Positions 33,778 to 43,108 of a DNA stretch of 64,000 bases are shown one piece after another (position 1 is the stretch's first letter; each line of letters begins with the position of its first letter). The notes beneath the pieces were generated by a model. That model was not told the origin of the DNA, ran no database searches, and saw nothing but the letters and a program-made list of their open reading frames with translations. Source of the DNA: Nocardioides antri (lineage in GTDB: Bacteria; Actinomycetota; Actinomycetes; Propionibacteriales; Nocardioidaceae). Where the stretch lies: positions 372,189 to 436,188 of the forward strand of contig NZ_VUJW01000001.1 of NCBI RefSeq assembly GCF_008373765.1, written 5' to 3'. The position numbers and the translations under genes were made by a program.

Positions 33778-35144
33778 GGATCCCCGTCCCGGAGGAGATC
33801 CCGGCCGCGGAGACCCTCGGCCGGGTGCACTTCGTGGGGATCGGCGGTGCCGGCCTCTCGGCGATCGCGCGCCTCATGCACCAGTCCGGCATCGCGGTCA
33901 GCGGGAGCGACGCCAACGACTCGGCCGTCGTGCGGGCCCTGCGGAGCGAGGGGATCACGGTGCACCTCGGCCACGACGCCGCGCACCTCGACGGCATCGA
34001 CACCGTCATCGCCACGACCGCCGTTCGCGAGGACAACCCGGAGATCGTCGCGGCGACCGCCCGCGGCCTCCGGCTCTGGCCGCGGTCGGCAGGCCTCCAG
34101 TCGGTGCTGGTGGGCCGGACGGTGGTCGCCATCGCCGGCACCCACGGCAAGACGACGACCACGGCGATGACGACGGTGGCCCTCCAGGAGGCGGGCTTCG
34201 ACCTCACGTTCGCGATCGGCGCCGAGGTCGAGTCCCTCGGCACCAACGCGCGGCTCGGCACCGGGACGGTCGCCGTCGTGGAGGCCGACGAGTCCGACGG
34301 CGCCTTCCTCGTCTACACCCCGGACGTCGCCGTGGTCACCAACGTCGACGCCGACCACCTCGACCACTGGGGCACCGAGGAGGCCTACGAGGCGGCGTTC
34401 GCGGAGTTCGCGCGGCGCGCCCGGGTCACCATCGCGGACCGCAGCGACCTGGCCGTCGTGACGGCGGGGTTCTTCGAGGGCGCCACGATCCGCGGCCGCG
34501 ACCTGTCGACCGAGAACGGGGGCACCCGGTTCCGGGTCGAGGCCTACGGCGAGGACCTCGGCTGGGTCGAGCTCGCCGTGCCGGGACGGCACTACGCGCA
34601 GGACGCGCTGTACGCCCTCGCCGTCGGGCTGGAGCTCGGCGCCGACCCTGACGCTCTGATCCGCGGCCTGGCGCGCCACCGCGGGGCGAAGCGGCGGATG
34701 GAGCCCATCGGGGAGGTGGCCGGCGTCCGCGTCTACGACAGCTACGCCCACCACCCGAGCGAGATCCGGGGGGACCTGGAGGCCGCCCGGTCGCTGGTCG
34801 GCGACGGGCGGCTGGTGGTCTGCTTCCAGCCGCACCTGGTCTCGCGCACCCGGATCTTCGGCGCCGAGATGGGCGCCGCGCTCGGGGCGGCCGACGAGGT
34901 CGTCGTCCTCGACATCTACGTCGCCCGCGAGGACCCCGACCCGGAGGTCACCGGCAGGCTGGTCGCGGACGCCGTACCCCTGCCCGCGGAGCGGGTGGTG
35001 TTCGTTGCGGATCGTGAGCAGGCGCTCGACATGCTGCTCGAGCGGGTGCGACCCGGCGACGTCGTGCTCACGCTGGGAGCGGGCGACGTCACGACGCTCG
35101 CGCCGCGGCTGGTGACGGCGCTCGAGGAGCGGGCCGGTGGCTGA
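33774..35144 (+). CDS. murC: UDP-MurNAc:L-alanine ligase
   Basis: A 456-residue Mur ligase adding the first amino acid. N-terminal GIGGAGLSAIARLMHQSG, ATP loop IAGTHGKTTTTAM, VEADESDGAFL, VTNVDADHLDHWG, and YDSYAHHPSEI. Translationally coupled to murG (ATGA) and overlapping ftsQ by 8 bp. Confidence 0.95.
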   Translation: MRIPVPEEIPAAETLGRVHFVGIGGAGLSAIARLMHQSGIAVSGSDANDSAVVRALRSEGITVHLGHDAAHLDGIDTVIATTAVREDNPEIVAATARGLRLWPRSAGLQSVLVGRTVVAIAGTHGKTTTTAMTTVALQEAGFDLTFAIGAEVESLGTNARLGTGTVAVVEADESDGAFLVYTPDVAVVTNVDADHLDHWGTEEAYEAAFAEFARRARVTIADRSDLAVVTAGFFEGATIRGRDLSTENGGTRFRVEAYGEDLGWVELAVPGRHYAQDALYALAVGLELGADPDALIRGLARHRGAKRRMEPIGEVAGVRVYDSYAHHPSEIRGDLEAARSLVGDGRLVVCFQPHLVSRTRIFGAEMGAALGAADEVVVLDIYVAREDPDPEVTGRLVADAVPLPAERVVFVADREQALDMLLERVRPGDVVLTLGAGDVTTLAPRLVTALEERAGG

Positions 35145-35883
35145 CCGCTCCGTGCAGGACCGCAGCCGCCGCCGGTTCGCGCGGCGCCAGTGGGCCCGCC
35201 GGTGGCTGGCCTGGCGCCCGCTGCTCGCCCTGGTGCTGCTCCTCGGCGCGATCGGGTTCGCGGTCTACGGCATCTACTTCTCTCCCTGGTTGCGGGTCGA
35301 GGGCGCCGAGGTGACCGGGACGTCACAGCTGGCGGAGGCGGAGGTGCTCGCCGCCGCGGACGTCCCGACGGGGGACGCGCTCGCCCGGGTCGACCTGGCG
35401 GTCATCGAGGCCCGGATCGAGGGCAGGCTCACGGCGGTCAGGTCCGTCGACGTGTCCCGGCAGTGGCCCCACGACCTGCGGATCGAGATCGAGGAGTGGC
35501 GGCCGCTGGCCGTCGTCGACGGGGACAGCTCCTATGAGTTCCTGGCGCAGAGCGGCGACACGTTCACCTTCCAGGCGATGCCGACGCGCCCGCCGGCCGA
35601 CCTGCCGCTGGTGCGGGTCGGCTCCGAGGCGGACCTCCGCGCGCTGGAGGAGGCCGCCGCGGTGGTGGCGTCCCTCGACGGGGAGGTGACGAAGCTGGTC
35701 GACCACATCGAGGTCGAGACCGCCGACCGGATCGTGCTTGCGCTGAGCGAGGGCCGGACCGTCCAGTGGGGGAGCTCGGCGCAGTCCGACGAGAAGGCCC
35801 GGGTTCTGCTCACCCTGCTCGACGAGCGCCCCCAGGCGACGACGTACGACGTCAGCGTGCCGGGTCTCCCCGCGACCCGGTAG
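35137..35883 (+). CDS. ftsQ: Cell division protein FtsQ
   Basis: A 248-residue bitopic protein: basic cytoplasmic N-terminus (RSRRRFARRQWARRW), one membrane helix (about 27-47), a POTRA domain (WLRVEGAEVTGTSQLAEAEV) and the FtsQ beta domain. It recruits FtsL/FtsB partners to the septum. GTG 35137 overlaps murC. A strong promoter for ftsZ follows. Confidence 0.9.
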   Translation: MADRSVQDRSRRRFARRQWARRWLAWRPLLALVLLLGAIGFAVYGIYFSPWLRVEGAEVTGTSQLAEAEVLAAADVPTGDALARVDLAVIEARIEGRLTAVRSVDVSRQWPHDLRIEIEEWRPLAVVDGDSSYEFLAQSGDTFTFQAMPTRPPADLPLVRVGSEADLRALEEAAAVVASLDGEVTKLVDHIEVETADRIVLALSEGRTVQWGSSAQSDEKARVLLTLLDERPQATTYDVSVPGLPATR

Positions 35884-35965
35884 CCGATCCGCGGCCACTG
35901 CGGCGATCCGACCGTCCTTCTCCGGCGTGTCTGCGGGGACCGGGGTGCCGTCGTACCTAATGTCA

Positions 35966-36010
35966 TGGACACCACGAGGTTGACATAACTATAACCCTCA
36001 GGATGAGGGT
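35966..36010 (+). promoter_or_regulatory. ftsZ promoter with start-site inverted repeat
   Basis: -35 TGGACA (35966-35971), 18-bp spacer and -10 TATAAC (35990-35995). A perfect inverted repeat, ACCCTCA (35994-36000) and TGAGGGT (36004-36010) around GGA, overlaps the -10 edge and the expected start site near 36002. A TTGACA at 35980 lies inside the spacer but has no -10 partner at the right distance. The repeat may be an operator or a short RNA hairpin at the 5' end. Confidence 0.55.
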
Positions 36011-36052
36011 AAGGGTTCCGGCGGGACAAGCTTTCAGGGGAAGGAAGACGGC

Positions 36053-37246
36053 GTGGCTGCTGCACAGAACTACCTGGCCATCATCAAGGTCGTAGGCATC
36101 GGTGGCGGCGGGGTCAACGCCGTCAACCGGATGATCGAGGTCGGACTCAAGGGCGTCGAGTTCATCGCGATCAACACCGACGCGCAGGCGCTGCTGATGA
36201 GCGACGCCGACGTGAAGCTCGACATCGGTCGTGAGCTCACCCGGGGACTCGGCGCAGGCGCCAACCCCGACGTGGGCGGCAGGGCCGCCGAGGACCACGC
36301 GGAGGAGATCGAGGAGGTCCTCAAGGGGGCCGACATGGTCTTCGTCACCGCCGGCGAGGGCGGCGGCACGGGCACCGGCGGCGCGCCGGTCGTGGCGCGG
36401 ATCGCCCGTTCGCTGGGCGCCCTGACCATCGGCGTCGTCACCCGGCCGTTCGTGTTCGAGGGCGCGCGCCGCAAGAAGTCGGCCGACGAGGGCATCGAGC
36501 GGCTCCGCGAGGAGGTCGACACCCTCATCGTCATCCCGAACGACCGGCTCCTGCAGATCTCCGACCGCAACGTCTCCGTCATGGACGCGTTCCGGCAGGC
36601 CGACCAGGTCCTGCTCCAGGGTGTGTCGGGCATCACCGACCTGATCACCACGCCGGGCCTCATCAACGTCGACTTCGCCGACGTCAAGGCCGTCATGAGC
36701 AACGCCGGCTCGGCGCTCATGGGCATCGGCTCGGCCCGGGGCGAGGACCGCGCCGTCGCCGCCGCCGAGATGGCGGTGAGCAGCCCGCTGTTGGAGGCCT
36801 CGATCGACGGCGCCCACGGCGTGCTGCTCTCGGTGGCCGGCGGCTCCGACCTCGGCATCTACGAGATCAGCCAGGCAGCGGGGATGGTCCAGGAGGCCGT
36901 CCACGCCGACGCCAACATCATCTTCGGCGCGATCATCGACGACGCGCTCGGTGACGAGGTGCGGATCACGGTCATCGCCGCCGGCTTCGACGGTGGCACG
37001 CCGCCGAAGAAGCGCGAGGTCGGCAGCGCCCTGCGACGGGACACCCGTCCCCAGCAGACCCAGGAGGAGATGCGCGCCGCCGTCGCGCCTCGTCGCGAGG
37101 CCGCGGAGCCGGCCGCCGAGTCGCCCGCCCCGGCCAGGCAGGAGTCGCCGGCCGAGCAGCCGGCCGTTCCGGTGGGGGTGCGGCCCGCCGCGACGCCGAT
37201 CCACTACGACGACGACGAGCTGGACGTGCCGGACTTCCTGAAGTAG
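36053..37246 (+). CDS. ftsZ: Cell division GTPase FtsZ
   Basis: A 397-residue tubulin homologue that polymerises into the Z ring. N-terminal [15 protein letters not shown], the tubulin signature [10 protein letters not shown], the T7 synergy loop region [12 protein letters not shown], a Pro/Ala/Glu-rich linker (about 325-380), and the C-terminal conserved peptide [11 protein letters not shown] that binds SepF and other partners. GTG 36053 is preceded by AGGGGAAGGA. ftsA is absent, as usual in actinobacteria; SepF encoded nearby probably provides the membrane tether. Confidence 0.97.
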   Translation: MAAAQNYLAIIKVVGIGGGGVNAVNRMIEVGLKGVEFIAINTDAQALLMSDADVKLDIGRELTRGLGAGANPDVGGRAAEDHAEEIEEVLKGADMVFVTAGEGGGTGTGGAPVVARIARSLGALTIGVVTRPFVFEGARRKKSADEGIERLREEVDTLIVIPNDRLLQISDRNVSVMDAFRQADQVLLQGVSGITDLITTPGLINVDFADVKAVMSNAGSALMGIGSARGEDRAVAAAEMAVSSPLLEASIDGAHGVLLSVAGGSDLGIYEISQAAGMVQEAVHADANIIFGAIIDDALGDEVRITVIAAGFDGGTPPKKREVGSALRRDTRPQQTQEEMRAAVAPRREAAEPAAESPAPARQESPAEQPAVPVGVRPAATPIHYDDDELDVPDFLK

Positions 37247-37249
37247 GTC

Positions 37250-37957
37250 GTGTTCTCCTTCCGCGAAACCTGCAGACCCGACCCGGACTCTCCTGACGGG
37301 GTCCGGGTCGAGGTCGCGTTCACCGACGCCACCCTCGACCTCCAGGGGGAGAAGGACGGCTTCGCGCTGGCCCTCGAGGCCGTGGGGGAGGCGACCGGCG
37401 TCCCGTTCGCCCGGCTCAGCCAGGTGCACGGCGCCGATGTCGTGACCGTCGTCGACGACCCTCCGGTCGGTCCCTCCGACGACGTGCCGAGCGCCGACGC
37501 GTTGGTCACCACCCGACCCGGCACCGGTCTGATGGTCCGCGTGGCCGACTGCGTCCCGGTCGTCCTCGCCGACCCGGCGGCCGGGGTGATCGGCGCCGCC
37601 CACGCCGGCCGGCTCGGCATGGCGCTCGACATCGTGGGCAGGACCGTCGAGCGGATGCAGGCGCTGGGCGCTGCGGATGTCCGCGCCTGGATCGGCCCGC
37701 ACGTGTGCGGCCGCTGCTACGAGGTGCCGGAGTCGATGCGCCGCGAGGTCGGCGCCGTCGTACCCGCCGCGATGTCGGAGACGTCCTGGGGCACGCCCGC
37801 CCTCGACCTCGGCGCCGGCGTCGAGGCCCAGCTGGCAGCCGCGGGGGTGACCGCGGTGCGCGTCGACCGCTGTACCCTGGAGGACGAGAGCCTCCACTCC
37901 TTCCGCCGCGACGGCGCCGCGGCCGGTCGGTTCGCCGGGCTGGTGTGGATCCGATGA
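37250..37957 (+). CDS. pgeF: Peptidoglycan editing factor PgeF / laccase-domain protein
   Basis: A 235-residue protein of the YfiH/DUF152 family with metal-binding motifs SQVHGADV, VADCVPVVLADP and AAHAGRLGMAL plus CGRCYEVPE. Members are copper- or zinc-dependent purine nucleoside-active enzymes; in E. coli the protein removes wrongly incorporated UDP-MurNAc peptides. It starts 3 bp after the ftsZ stop and overlaps yggS, an arrangement conserved in actinobacteria. Confidence 0.88.
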   Translation: MFSFRETCRPDPDSPDGVRVEVAFTDATLDLQGEKDGFALALEAVGEATGVPFARLSQVHGADVVTVVDDPPVGPSDDVPSADALVTTRPGTGLMVRVADCVPVVLADPAAGVIGAAHAGRLGMALDIVGRTVERMQALGAADVRAWIGPHVCGRCYEVPESMRREVGAVVPAAMSETSWGTPALDLGAGVEAQLAAAGVTAVRVDRCTLEDESLHSFRRDGAAAGRFAGLVWIR

Positions 37958-38676
37958 GCTCCTCGCGACGGGCCGAGATCGCCGCCAACCTCGCCGCGGT
38001 GCGCGAGCGGATCGCCGTCGCGTGCGCGGCGGCCGCCCGCGACGCCGACGAGGTGACCCTCGTCGTTGTCACCAAGTACTTCCCCGCCTCCGACGTACGG
38101 CTGCTCGTCGACCTCGGGGTCGCCGACGTGGGCGAGAACCGCCACCAGGAGGCCGAGGCCAAGCACCGGGAGTGCGCCGACCTGCGCCAACCAGGGGGAC
38201 CGGTGCTGCGGTGGCACTTCGTCGGTGGCCTGCAGAGCAACAAGGCCGCCGCGGTGGCGGCGTACGCCGACGTCGTGCACTCCGTCGACCGCGCCAAGCT
38301 CGTGCAGCGGCTCGACGCCGGGGCGCAGGACCGGCCGGGTCCGATCGACGTGCTCCTCCAGGTCAGCCTCGACCCGCCCGACCGGCCCGGCCGTGCGGGC
38401 GCCGACCCTGCCGACCTGCCGGAGCTGGCCGCCCTCGTCGAGGCCGCGAGCAGGCTCCGGCTGCGCGGCCTGATGGCGGTCGCCCCGCTCGGCGAGGACC
38501 CGGCGGCGGCGTTCGCCCGGCTCGCCGACGTACGTCGTGACTTCGTCGCTGCCCACCCCGCTGCGGACCGGCTCTCGGCCGGGATGAGTGGTGATCTGGA
38601 AGCGGCGATCAGGGCCGGCGCGACACACGTGCGCGTCGGCACCGCGGTCCTCGGATCGAGGCCCTCGGTCCAGTAA
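37954..38676 (+). CDS. YggS-family PLP homeostasis protein
   Basis: A 240-residue PLP-binding single-domain TIM barrel (PLPBP family). The PLP lysine lies in [13 protein letters not shown]; other motifs are [24 protein letters not shown], and the C-terminal [22 protein letters not shown] phosphate-binding region (split here by short citation). It regulates free pyridoxal phosphate rather than catalysing a transformation. Coupled to pgeF by ATGA overlap. Confidence 0.92.
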   Translation: MSSSRRAEIAANLAAVRERIAVACAAAARDADEVTLVVVTKYFPASDVRLLVDLGVADVGENRHQEAEAKHRECADLRQPGGPVLRWHFVGGLQSNKAAAVAAYADVVHSVDRAKLVQRLDAGAQDRPGPIDVLLQVSLDPPDRPGRAGADPADLPELAALVEAASRLRLRGLMAVAPLGEDPAAAFARLADVRRDFVAAHPAADRLSAGMSGDLEAAIRAGATHVRVGTAVLGSRPSVQ

Positions 38677-38743
38677 TGTCCAAATACAAGAGTGCTCCCC
38701 GCGTGGGGGCAGACAACTCAGCAGACAGGCGGAGGCAACAGCC

Positions 38744-39238
38744 ATGAGCGGTGCGATGCGCAGGATCGGTGAGTACCTCGGCCTGCTCGAGGACACCGGT
38801 TACGACGACTACGACAGCGATGCCTACGACGCCCAGGAGACCGCTCCTGCTCGTGAGGCCCGCGCGGAGCGGCAGGCCCGCGTCCGTCCCGCCCCCGTCG
38901 CCGACATCAACGAGCGCCGTCGTCCCGCGCCCGCGCCGGCCGTCGGCGTGGTCGCCGAGCTCTCGCGGATCACGACCCTGCACCCGCGCACCTACAACGA
39001 GGCCCGCGCCGTGGGGGAGCAGTACCGTGACGGCACGCCGGTGATCATGAACCTCTCGGAGATGGACGACGCCGACGCGAAGCGCTTGGTCGACTTCGCC
39101 GCCGGCCTGATCTTCGCCACCCGGGGCAGCATCGAGCGGGTCACCAACAAGGTCTTCCTGCTGTCGCCCCCCAACGTCACCGTGGCCGCCGCCGACAAGC
39201 AGCGCATCGCCGAGGGCGGCTTCTTCAACCAGAGCTGA
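38744..39238 (+). CDS. sepF: Cell division protein SepF
   Basis: A 164-residue protein. The N-terminal amphipathic helix ([17 protein letters not shown]) is the membrane anchor, followed by an acidic/proline-rich linker and the SepF core (about 70-158) with [18 protein letters not shown] and [18 protein letters not shown]. It tethers FtsZ to the membrane, taking the place of FtsA. GGAGG lies eight bases before the ATG. A TAATGT at 38674, overlapping the yggS stop codon, could be a -10 box of its own promoter. Confidence 0.94.
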   Translation: MSGAMRRIGEYLGLLEDTGYDDYDSDAYDAQETAPAREARAERQARVRPAPVADINERRRPAPAPAVGVVAELSRITTLHPRTYNEARAVGEQYRDGTPVIMNLSEMDDADAKRLVDFAAGLIFATRGSIERVTNKVFLLSPPNVTVAAADKQRIAEGGFFNQS

Positions 39239-39274
39239 CTTGATTGTCCGAGCGTGTCGCAGACGGTGACCGGA

Positions 39275-39290
39275 GGCTGACCGGTCAGCC
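39275..39290. promoter_or_regulatory. 16-bp perfect palindrome upstream of yggT
   Basis: GGCTGACC followed directly by its reverse complement GGTCAGCC. It lies 37 bp after the sepF stop and about 29 bp before a TAGGAT (39319-39324) that resembles a -10 box for yggT. It could be an operator; with no loop it is a poor hairpin terminator. Confidence 0.35.
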
Positions 39291-39360
39291 CGGCCGCGGC
39301 GGGTTGGGCGGCGCCCCCTAGGATCGCCGCAGCCCCGCCAGCCACCCCGAGGAAGTGTCG

Positions 39361-39654
39361 TTGTACGTCGCCGGCCAGATCATTCATGGCATCCTCTGGA
39401 CCTTCATCGGCCTGCTCTGGGTGCGCTTCATCGTCGACTGGGTCCAGGTCTTCGCCCGGTCGTGGGAGCCCCGAGGTGTCCTGCTCGTGCTGCTGGAGAT
39501 CGTGTACTCGATCACGGACCCGCCGATCAACGCGCTGAGACGGGTGATCAAGCCGATCCGGATCGGCAGTTTCGCCCTCGACCTGAGCTTCATCCTGGTC
39601 ATGATCCTGGCCTATGTGGCCCTCTGGCTGACGACCGTCATCTTCTTCGCCTGA
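39361..39654 (+). CDS. YggT-family membrane protein
   Basis: A protein of about 97 residues with two YggT segments: an N-terminal membrane helix ending in VRFIVDWVQ and a C-terminal one after the ITDPPINALRRVIKP loop, the family hallmark. Role is unclear; genes of this family accompany sepF and divIVA in actinobacteria. Start choice: TTG 39361 lies six bases after GAGGAA, whereas the in-frame GTG 39355 is too close to it. The difference is two residues. Confidence 0.88.
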   Translation: MYVAGQIIHGILWTFIGLLWVRFIVDWVQVFARSWEPRGVLLVLLEIVYSITDPPINALRRVIKPIRIGSFALDLSFILVMILAYVALWLTTVIFFA

Positions 39655-39665
39655 GTCGCCGAGTC

Positions 39666-39713
39666 TCGACCGACGCGGGTCAGGCGCTATTGTTCGCGGG
39701 ACAGCAAGTGTCC
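39666..39713 (+). promoter_or_regulatory. wag31 promoter and leader hairpin
   Basis: TCGACC (39666-39671) and TATTGT (39688-39693) with a 16-bp spacer suggest a start near 39700. GGACA (39699-39703) and TGTCC (39709-39713) form a small inverted repeat at the expected start, comparable in position to that of ftsZ. Confidence 0.45.
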
Positions 39714-39737
39714 GTTTCTAAATAGTTAGGTGAGGTC

Positions 39738-40499
39738 ATGCCGCTGACGCCCGAGGACGTGAGCAACAAGCGCTTTACCCCCGTCCGGCTCCGTGAGGGC
39801 TACGACATGGGTGAGGTCGACCAGTTCCTCGATGAGGTTGAGGCCGAGCTCGCCCGTCTGACCGCCGAGAACGACGAGCTGCGCGCCAAGCTGGCCGCGG
39901 CCCAGTCCGGCTCCCCGACGACCGACACCTCGCCGGCCCTCGCGGCGGTTCCCGCGACGCCCGCGCCCGAGGTGGTCCCCACCCCCGCTCCCACGCCCGT
40001 TGCCGCCGCGCCGGTCACCGGCGAAGTCGCCGGCGGTGTCGAGACCATCCGCGTCGAGACCGTCCCCGAGGCGTCGAACGCCGCGGCCCGGCTGCTCGAG
40101 ATCGCGACCCGCAACGCCGACGAGCTCGTCGAGGAAGCCAAGAACGAGGCCGACCGCATCGTCGGCGAGGCGCGCACCAAGGCCGAGCGGCTCGAGAACG
40201 AGTCGAAGGGCAAGGCGGACCGCCTGGAGTCCGACGCCCGTACCCGCGCCGAGATGCTCGACGCCGAGACCGCCGAGCGCCGTACCCAGCTCTTCGCGGA
40301 CCTCGAGAAGGAGCGCGACCGTCTCAGCGTCGAGGTGGAGAACCTGCGCTCGTTCGAGCGCGAGTACCGCTCGCGTCTCAAGAGCTACTTCACCCAGCAG
40401 CTCGAGTCGCTGCAGACTCCGGGTGACTCCATCGCTCCGACTGACGAGTCGCCCGCGCCGAAGCGGCTGCGGTCGATCCTCGGCGAGGAAGAGCGCTGA
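39738..40499 (+). CDS. wag31: DivIVA/Wag31 polar growth protein
   Basis: A 253-residue coiled-coil scaffold. The N-terminal DivIVA lipid-binding domain is clear (MPLTPEDVSNKRFTPVRLRE, then YDMGEVDQFLDEVEAEL). A Pro/Ala/Thr-rich linker (about 55-110) and a long coiled coil (about 115-215) with KAERLENESKGKADRLESD follow. In actinobacteria it marks cell poles and directs apical wall synthesis. The AGGTGAGG ribosome-binding site is two bases from the ATG at the near end. It is followed by a strong terminator. Confidence 0.94.
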   Translation: MPLTPEDVSNKRFTPVRLREGYDMGEVDQFLDEVEAELARLTAENDELRAKLAAAQSGSPTTDTSPALAAVPATPAPEVVPTPAPTPVAAAPVTGEVAGGVETIRVETVPEASNAAARLLEIATRNADELVEEAKNEADRIVGEARTKAERLENESKGKADRLESDARTRAEMLDAETAERRTQLFADLEKERDRLSVEVENLRSFEREYRSRLKSYFTQQLESLQTPGDSIAPTDESPAPKRLRSILGEEER

Positions 40500-40529
40500 C
40501 CCACCGGTCACCTCTCGGACCAACGCCGG

Positions 40530-40563
40530 CCGGCCCCGCAGCTGCGGGGCCGGTCGCGTTTTT
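40530..40563 (+). terminator. Intrinsic terminator after wag31
   Basis: A perfect 24-bp palindrome (40530-40553), able to fold as a GC-rich stem with a small loop, is followed five bases later by TTTTT (40559-40563). It closes the ftsZ-to-wag31 segment. Confidence 0.85.
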
Positions 40564-40682
40564 CGTCATGCTGAATCTCGGTGGGCGGAGTGGCTTCTTG
40601 GTGAGCGAGACCACAGCGGCTAACCTCCGTGCAGCCTGCAGCCCCCGCTGCGGGTGAATCCCTCCGGAGGAGGCCCCGCAGC

Positions 40683-41564
40683 ATGGCCGCTACCACGAAG
40701 AAGTCGTTGGCCGGGCGCACCGCGTCCGCCGCCGGCAAGATCATCGGTCGGCGCCGTACGGCGGCCTCCGCGGCCGCCGCCGAGAAGGCCGCGGCGAAGA
40801 AGGCCGCACCGGCGAAGAAGAACGCGTCGACCGAGAAGAACGCTTCGACGAAGAAGGCCGCCCCGGCGAAGAAGAGCGCTCCGGCGAAGAAGGCCGCCCC
40901 GGCGAAGAAGAGCGCTCCGGCGAAGAAGACCTCCCCGGCGAAGAAGAGCGCTCCGGCGAAGAAGACCGCAGCTGCCAAGAAGAGCGCACCGGCCAAGAAG
41001 GCCGCTCCGGCCAAGAAGAGCGCTCCGGCGAAGAAGAGCGCTCCGGCCAAGAAGACCGCACCGGCCAAGAAGACCGCACCGGCCACGAAGACCGCTCCCG
41101 CCAAGAAGGCCGCTCCCGCCAAGAAGAGCGCACCGGCCAAGAAGACCGCACCGGCCAAGAAGGCTGCACCTGCGTCGCTGGTCGTGCTCGAGGGCGAGGA
41201 GGCGTGGTCGAAGGCCGAGCTGTCCGACGTCCTCGCGGAGCTCCACGAGCAGCGCGCCCACAGTGCCGAGATCGTGGCGGCGCAGGAGGAGGACCTCTCC
41301 GGGCTGCTGCGCGACGCCGGTGACGGCGCCGGCCAGGACCAGGCGGACATCGGGGCGACGAGCTTCGAGCGCGACCACGAGCTCACCGTGCTCAACCACG
41401 AGCGGGAGAAGCTGGCCCAGATCGACCGGGCGATCGCCCGCATCGCCGACGGCTCCTACGGGGTGTGCGAGTCCTGTGGCAACGCGATCGGGAAGATGCG
41501 GTTGATGGCCTTTCCGCGTGCCACACTGTGCATGACATGCAAGCAGCGCGAGGAACGTCGGTAG
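40683..41564 (+). CDS. TraR/DksA-type zinc-finger protein with lysine-rich repeat domain
   Basis: A 293-residue protein with two unlike halves. Residues 1-164 are basic, with 17 tandem hexapeptides of the form [AST]APAKK (residues 59-160), like histone H1 or mycobacterial HupB tails that bind DNA non-specifically. Residues 165-293 are the DksA/TraR domain: an acidic coiled-coil region and a C4 zinc finger ([13 protein letters not shown], then [12 protein letters not shown]). DksA proteins bind the RNA polymerase secondary channel; the basic tail suggests nucleoid association in addition. ATG 40683 follows GGAGGAGG by nine bases. Confidence 0.88.
   Translation: MAATTKKSLAGRTASAAGKIIGRRRTAASAAAAEKAAAKKAAPAKKNASTEKNASTKKAAPAKKSAPAKKAAPAKKSAPAKKTSPAKKSAPAKKTAAAKKSAPAKKAAPAKKSAPAKKSAPAKKTAPAKKTAPATKTAPAKKAAPAKKSAPAKKTAPAKKAAPASLVVLEGEEAWSKAELSDVLAELHEQRAHSAEIVAAQEEDLSGLLRDAGDGAGQDQADIGATSFERDHELTVLNHEREKLAQIDRAIARIADGSYGVCESCGNAIGKMRLMAFPRATLCMTCKQREERR
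40857..41162 (+). repeat. 18-bp coding tandem repeat (17 units)
   Basis: Seventeen in-frame units of 18 bp encode the [AST]APAKK hexapeptides of the zinc-finger protein. Codons vary between units (GCG/GCC/GCT and AAG), so the repeat is conserved more at the protein than at the DNA level. Copy number is likely to differ between strains. Confidence 0.85.
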
Positions 41565-42112
41565 ACAGCAGCGACAGCGGATCTGCCGACCGGCGGGGGA
41601 GCTTCCTCGCAAGCCGTGCGGCCTGGGTGCTGTTCGCGGTCGTGGCGGCCGTCCTGTACGCCGCCGACCAGCTCTCGAAGCGCGCCGCGGTCGAGCACCT
41701 CTCCCGGGGCGAGGACGTCCAGGTCGTCGGCGACCTGCTCCAGCTGCACCTGACCCGCAACCCCGGTGCGGCGTTCTCCCTCGGCACGCAGTTCACCATC
41801 GTCCTCACCTGCCTCGCGATCTGCGCGACGGCGGTCGTGCTGTGGGCGAGCCGCAACCTCGTGGACCGGGTGTGGGCGGCGGGGCTCGGTTGCCTCCTCG
41901 CCGGCATCACCGGCAACCTCACCGACCGGATGCTCCGCGAGCCCACGCCGTTCCGCGGCCACGTCGTCGACTTCCTCCAGCTGCCGAACTGGCCGATCTT
42001 CAACGTCGCCGACATCGCCATCAACGTCGGCGCCGGCCTCATCCTGCTGCAGGTCTTCCGCGGCGTCCGGATGGACGGGACCCGCCACCGGGACGACGAG
42101 GACGCCGCATGA
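41537..42112 (+). CDS. lspA: Lipoprotein signal peptidase (signal peptidase II)
   Basis: A 191-residue membrane aspartyl protease that removes lipoprotein signal peptides. Four membrane helices; catalytic aspartates in GNLTDRML and [10 protein letters not shown], and the conserved [12 protein letters not shown] 41537 lies inside the end of the zinc-finger gene (28-bp overlap) without a good ribosome-binding site, so a slightly different start is possible. Overlaps the next gene by 4 bp. Confidence 0.93.
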   Translation: MQAARGTSVDSSDSGSADRRGSFLASRAAWVLFAVVAAVLYAADQLSKRAAVEHLSRGEDVQVVGDLLQLHLTRNPGAAFSLGTQFTIVLTCLAICATAVVLWASRNLVDRVWAAGLGCLLAGITGNLTDRMLREPTPFRGHVVDFLQLPNWPIFNVADIAINVGAGLILLQVFRGVRMDGTRHRDDEDAA

Positions 42113-43044
42113 ACACTGTCGACCACCGGAGCCTGCGGGTTCCGGACGGCCTCGAGGGCGAGCGCGTCGACGTCGCGATGGCGCAGCTGTTCGGGGTCTC
42201 CCGCTCCCGCGCCGCGGAGCTCATCGCCGACGGCCGGGTGCGCCTGGACGGCGCCGACGTCAGCAAGAGCGAGCGGGTCCTCCCGGGCGCCGTGCTCGAC
42301 GTCGAGATCCCGGTGGAGGCGGACCCGCTCGAGGTGGTTCCGGAGATCGTCGAGGGCATCAAGATCATCCACGACGACCCTGCGATCGTCGTGATCGACA
42401 AGCCGGTCGGCGTCGCCGTCCATCCGTCACCGGGATGGCGCGGTCCGACGGTCGTCGGCCACCTCGCCGGTGCCGGCTTCCGGATCTCGACGTCCGGCGC
42501 CAAGGAGCGCGAGGGCATCGTGCAGCGGCTCGACGTCGGCACCTCGGGCGTGATGGTGATCGCGAAGTCCGAGCACGCCTACTCGATCCTCAAGAACGCC
42601 TTCCGCCGGCGCACGGTCGACAAGACGTACCACGCGCTGGTCCAGGGCCACCCCGACCCGCTCTCCGGCACGGTCGACGCCCCGATCGGGCGGCACCCCG
42701 GGGCCGACTACAAGTTCGCGGTCATGGACGGCGGCCGGGCCAGCGTCACGCACTACGAGACGCTGGAGGCGCACCGTTTCGCCAGCCTGCTCGAGGTGCA
42801 CCTCGAGACCGGGCGGACGCACCAGATCCGGGTCCACATGGCGGCGCTGCGCCACCCCTGCTGCGGCGACCTGACGTACGGCGCCGACCCGGTGCTCGCA
42901 CGCCGGCTCGGCCTCAACCGGCAGTGGCTGCACGCCGTGCGCCTCGGGTTCGAGCACCCGGAGACCGGCGACTACGTCCAGTACGAGTCGACGTACCCCG
43001 ACGACCTCCAGCACGCGCTCGACGTCATCCGCGACAGCGACTGA
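42109..43044 (+). CDS. rluD: RluA-family 23S rRNA pseudouridine synthase (RluD-like)
   Basis: A 311-residue enzyme with an N-terminal S4 domain ([20 protein letters not shown]) and the RluA catalytic domain: [16 protein letters not shown], catalytic Asp in [14 protein letters not shown], and [10 protein letters not shown]. Probably modifies the helix 69 region of 23S rRNA, inferred from the RluD-type architecture. Coupled to lspA (ATGA), a pairing common in bacteria. Confidence 0.92.
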   Translation: MNTVDHRSLRVPDGLEGERVDVAMAQLFGVSRSRAAELIADGRVRLDGADVSKSERVLPGAVLDVEIPVEADPLEVVPEIVEGIKIIHDDPAIVVIDKPVGVAVHPSPGWRGPTVVGHLAGAGFRISTSGAKEREGIVQRLDVGTSGVMVIAKSEHAYSILKNAFRRRTVDKTYHALVQGHPDPLSGTVDAPIGRHPGADYKFAVMDGGRASVTHYETLEAHRFASLLEVHLETGRTHQIRVHMAALRHPCCGDLTYGADPVLARRLGLNRQWLHAVRLGFEHPETGDYVQYESTYPDDLQHALDVIRDSD

Positions 43045-43108
43045 CAGCGCTCTGGACCCCGCCGCTCCTGGGCTGGAGAATGGCCGCCGGGGACGAGGAG
43101 GTGCCCGG

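Noticed and set aside
35980-35985. TTGACA as -35 of the ftsZ promoter
   Set aside because: No acceptable -10 lies 16-19 bp downstream; TGGACA-N18-TATAAC fits better.
40857-41162. Regular 18-bp repeat resembling a CRISPR or minisatellite array
   Set aside because: It is entirely in frame and encodes the lysine-rich hexapeptides of the zinc-finger protein; there are no unique spacers.
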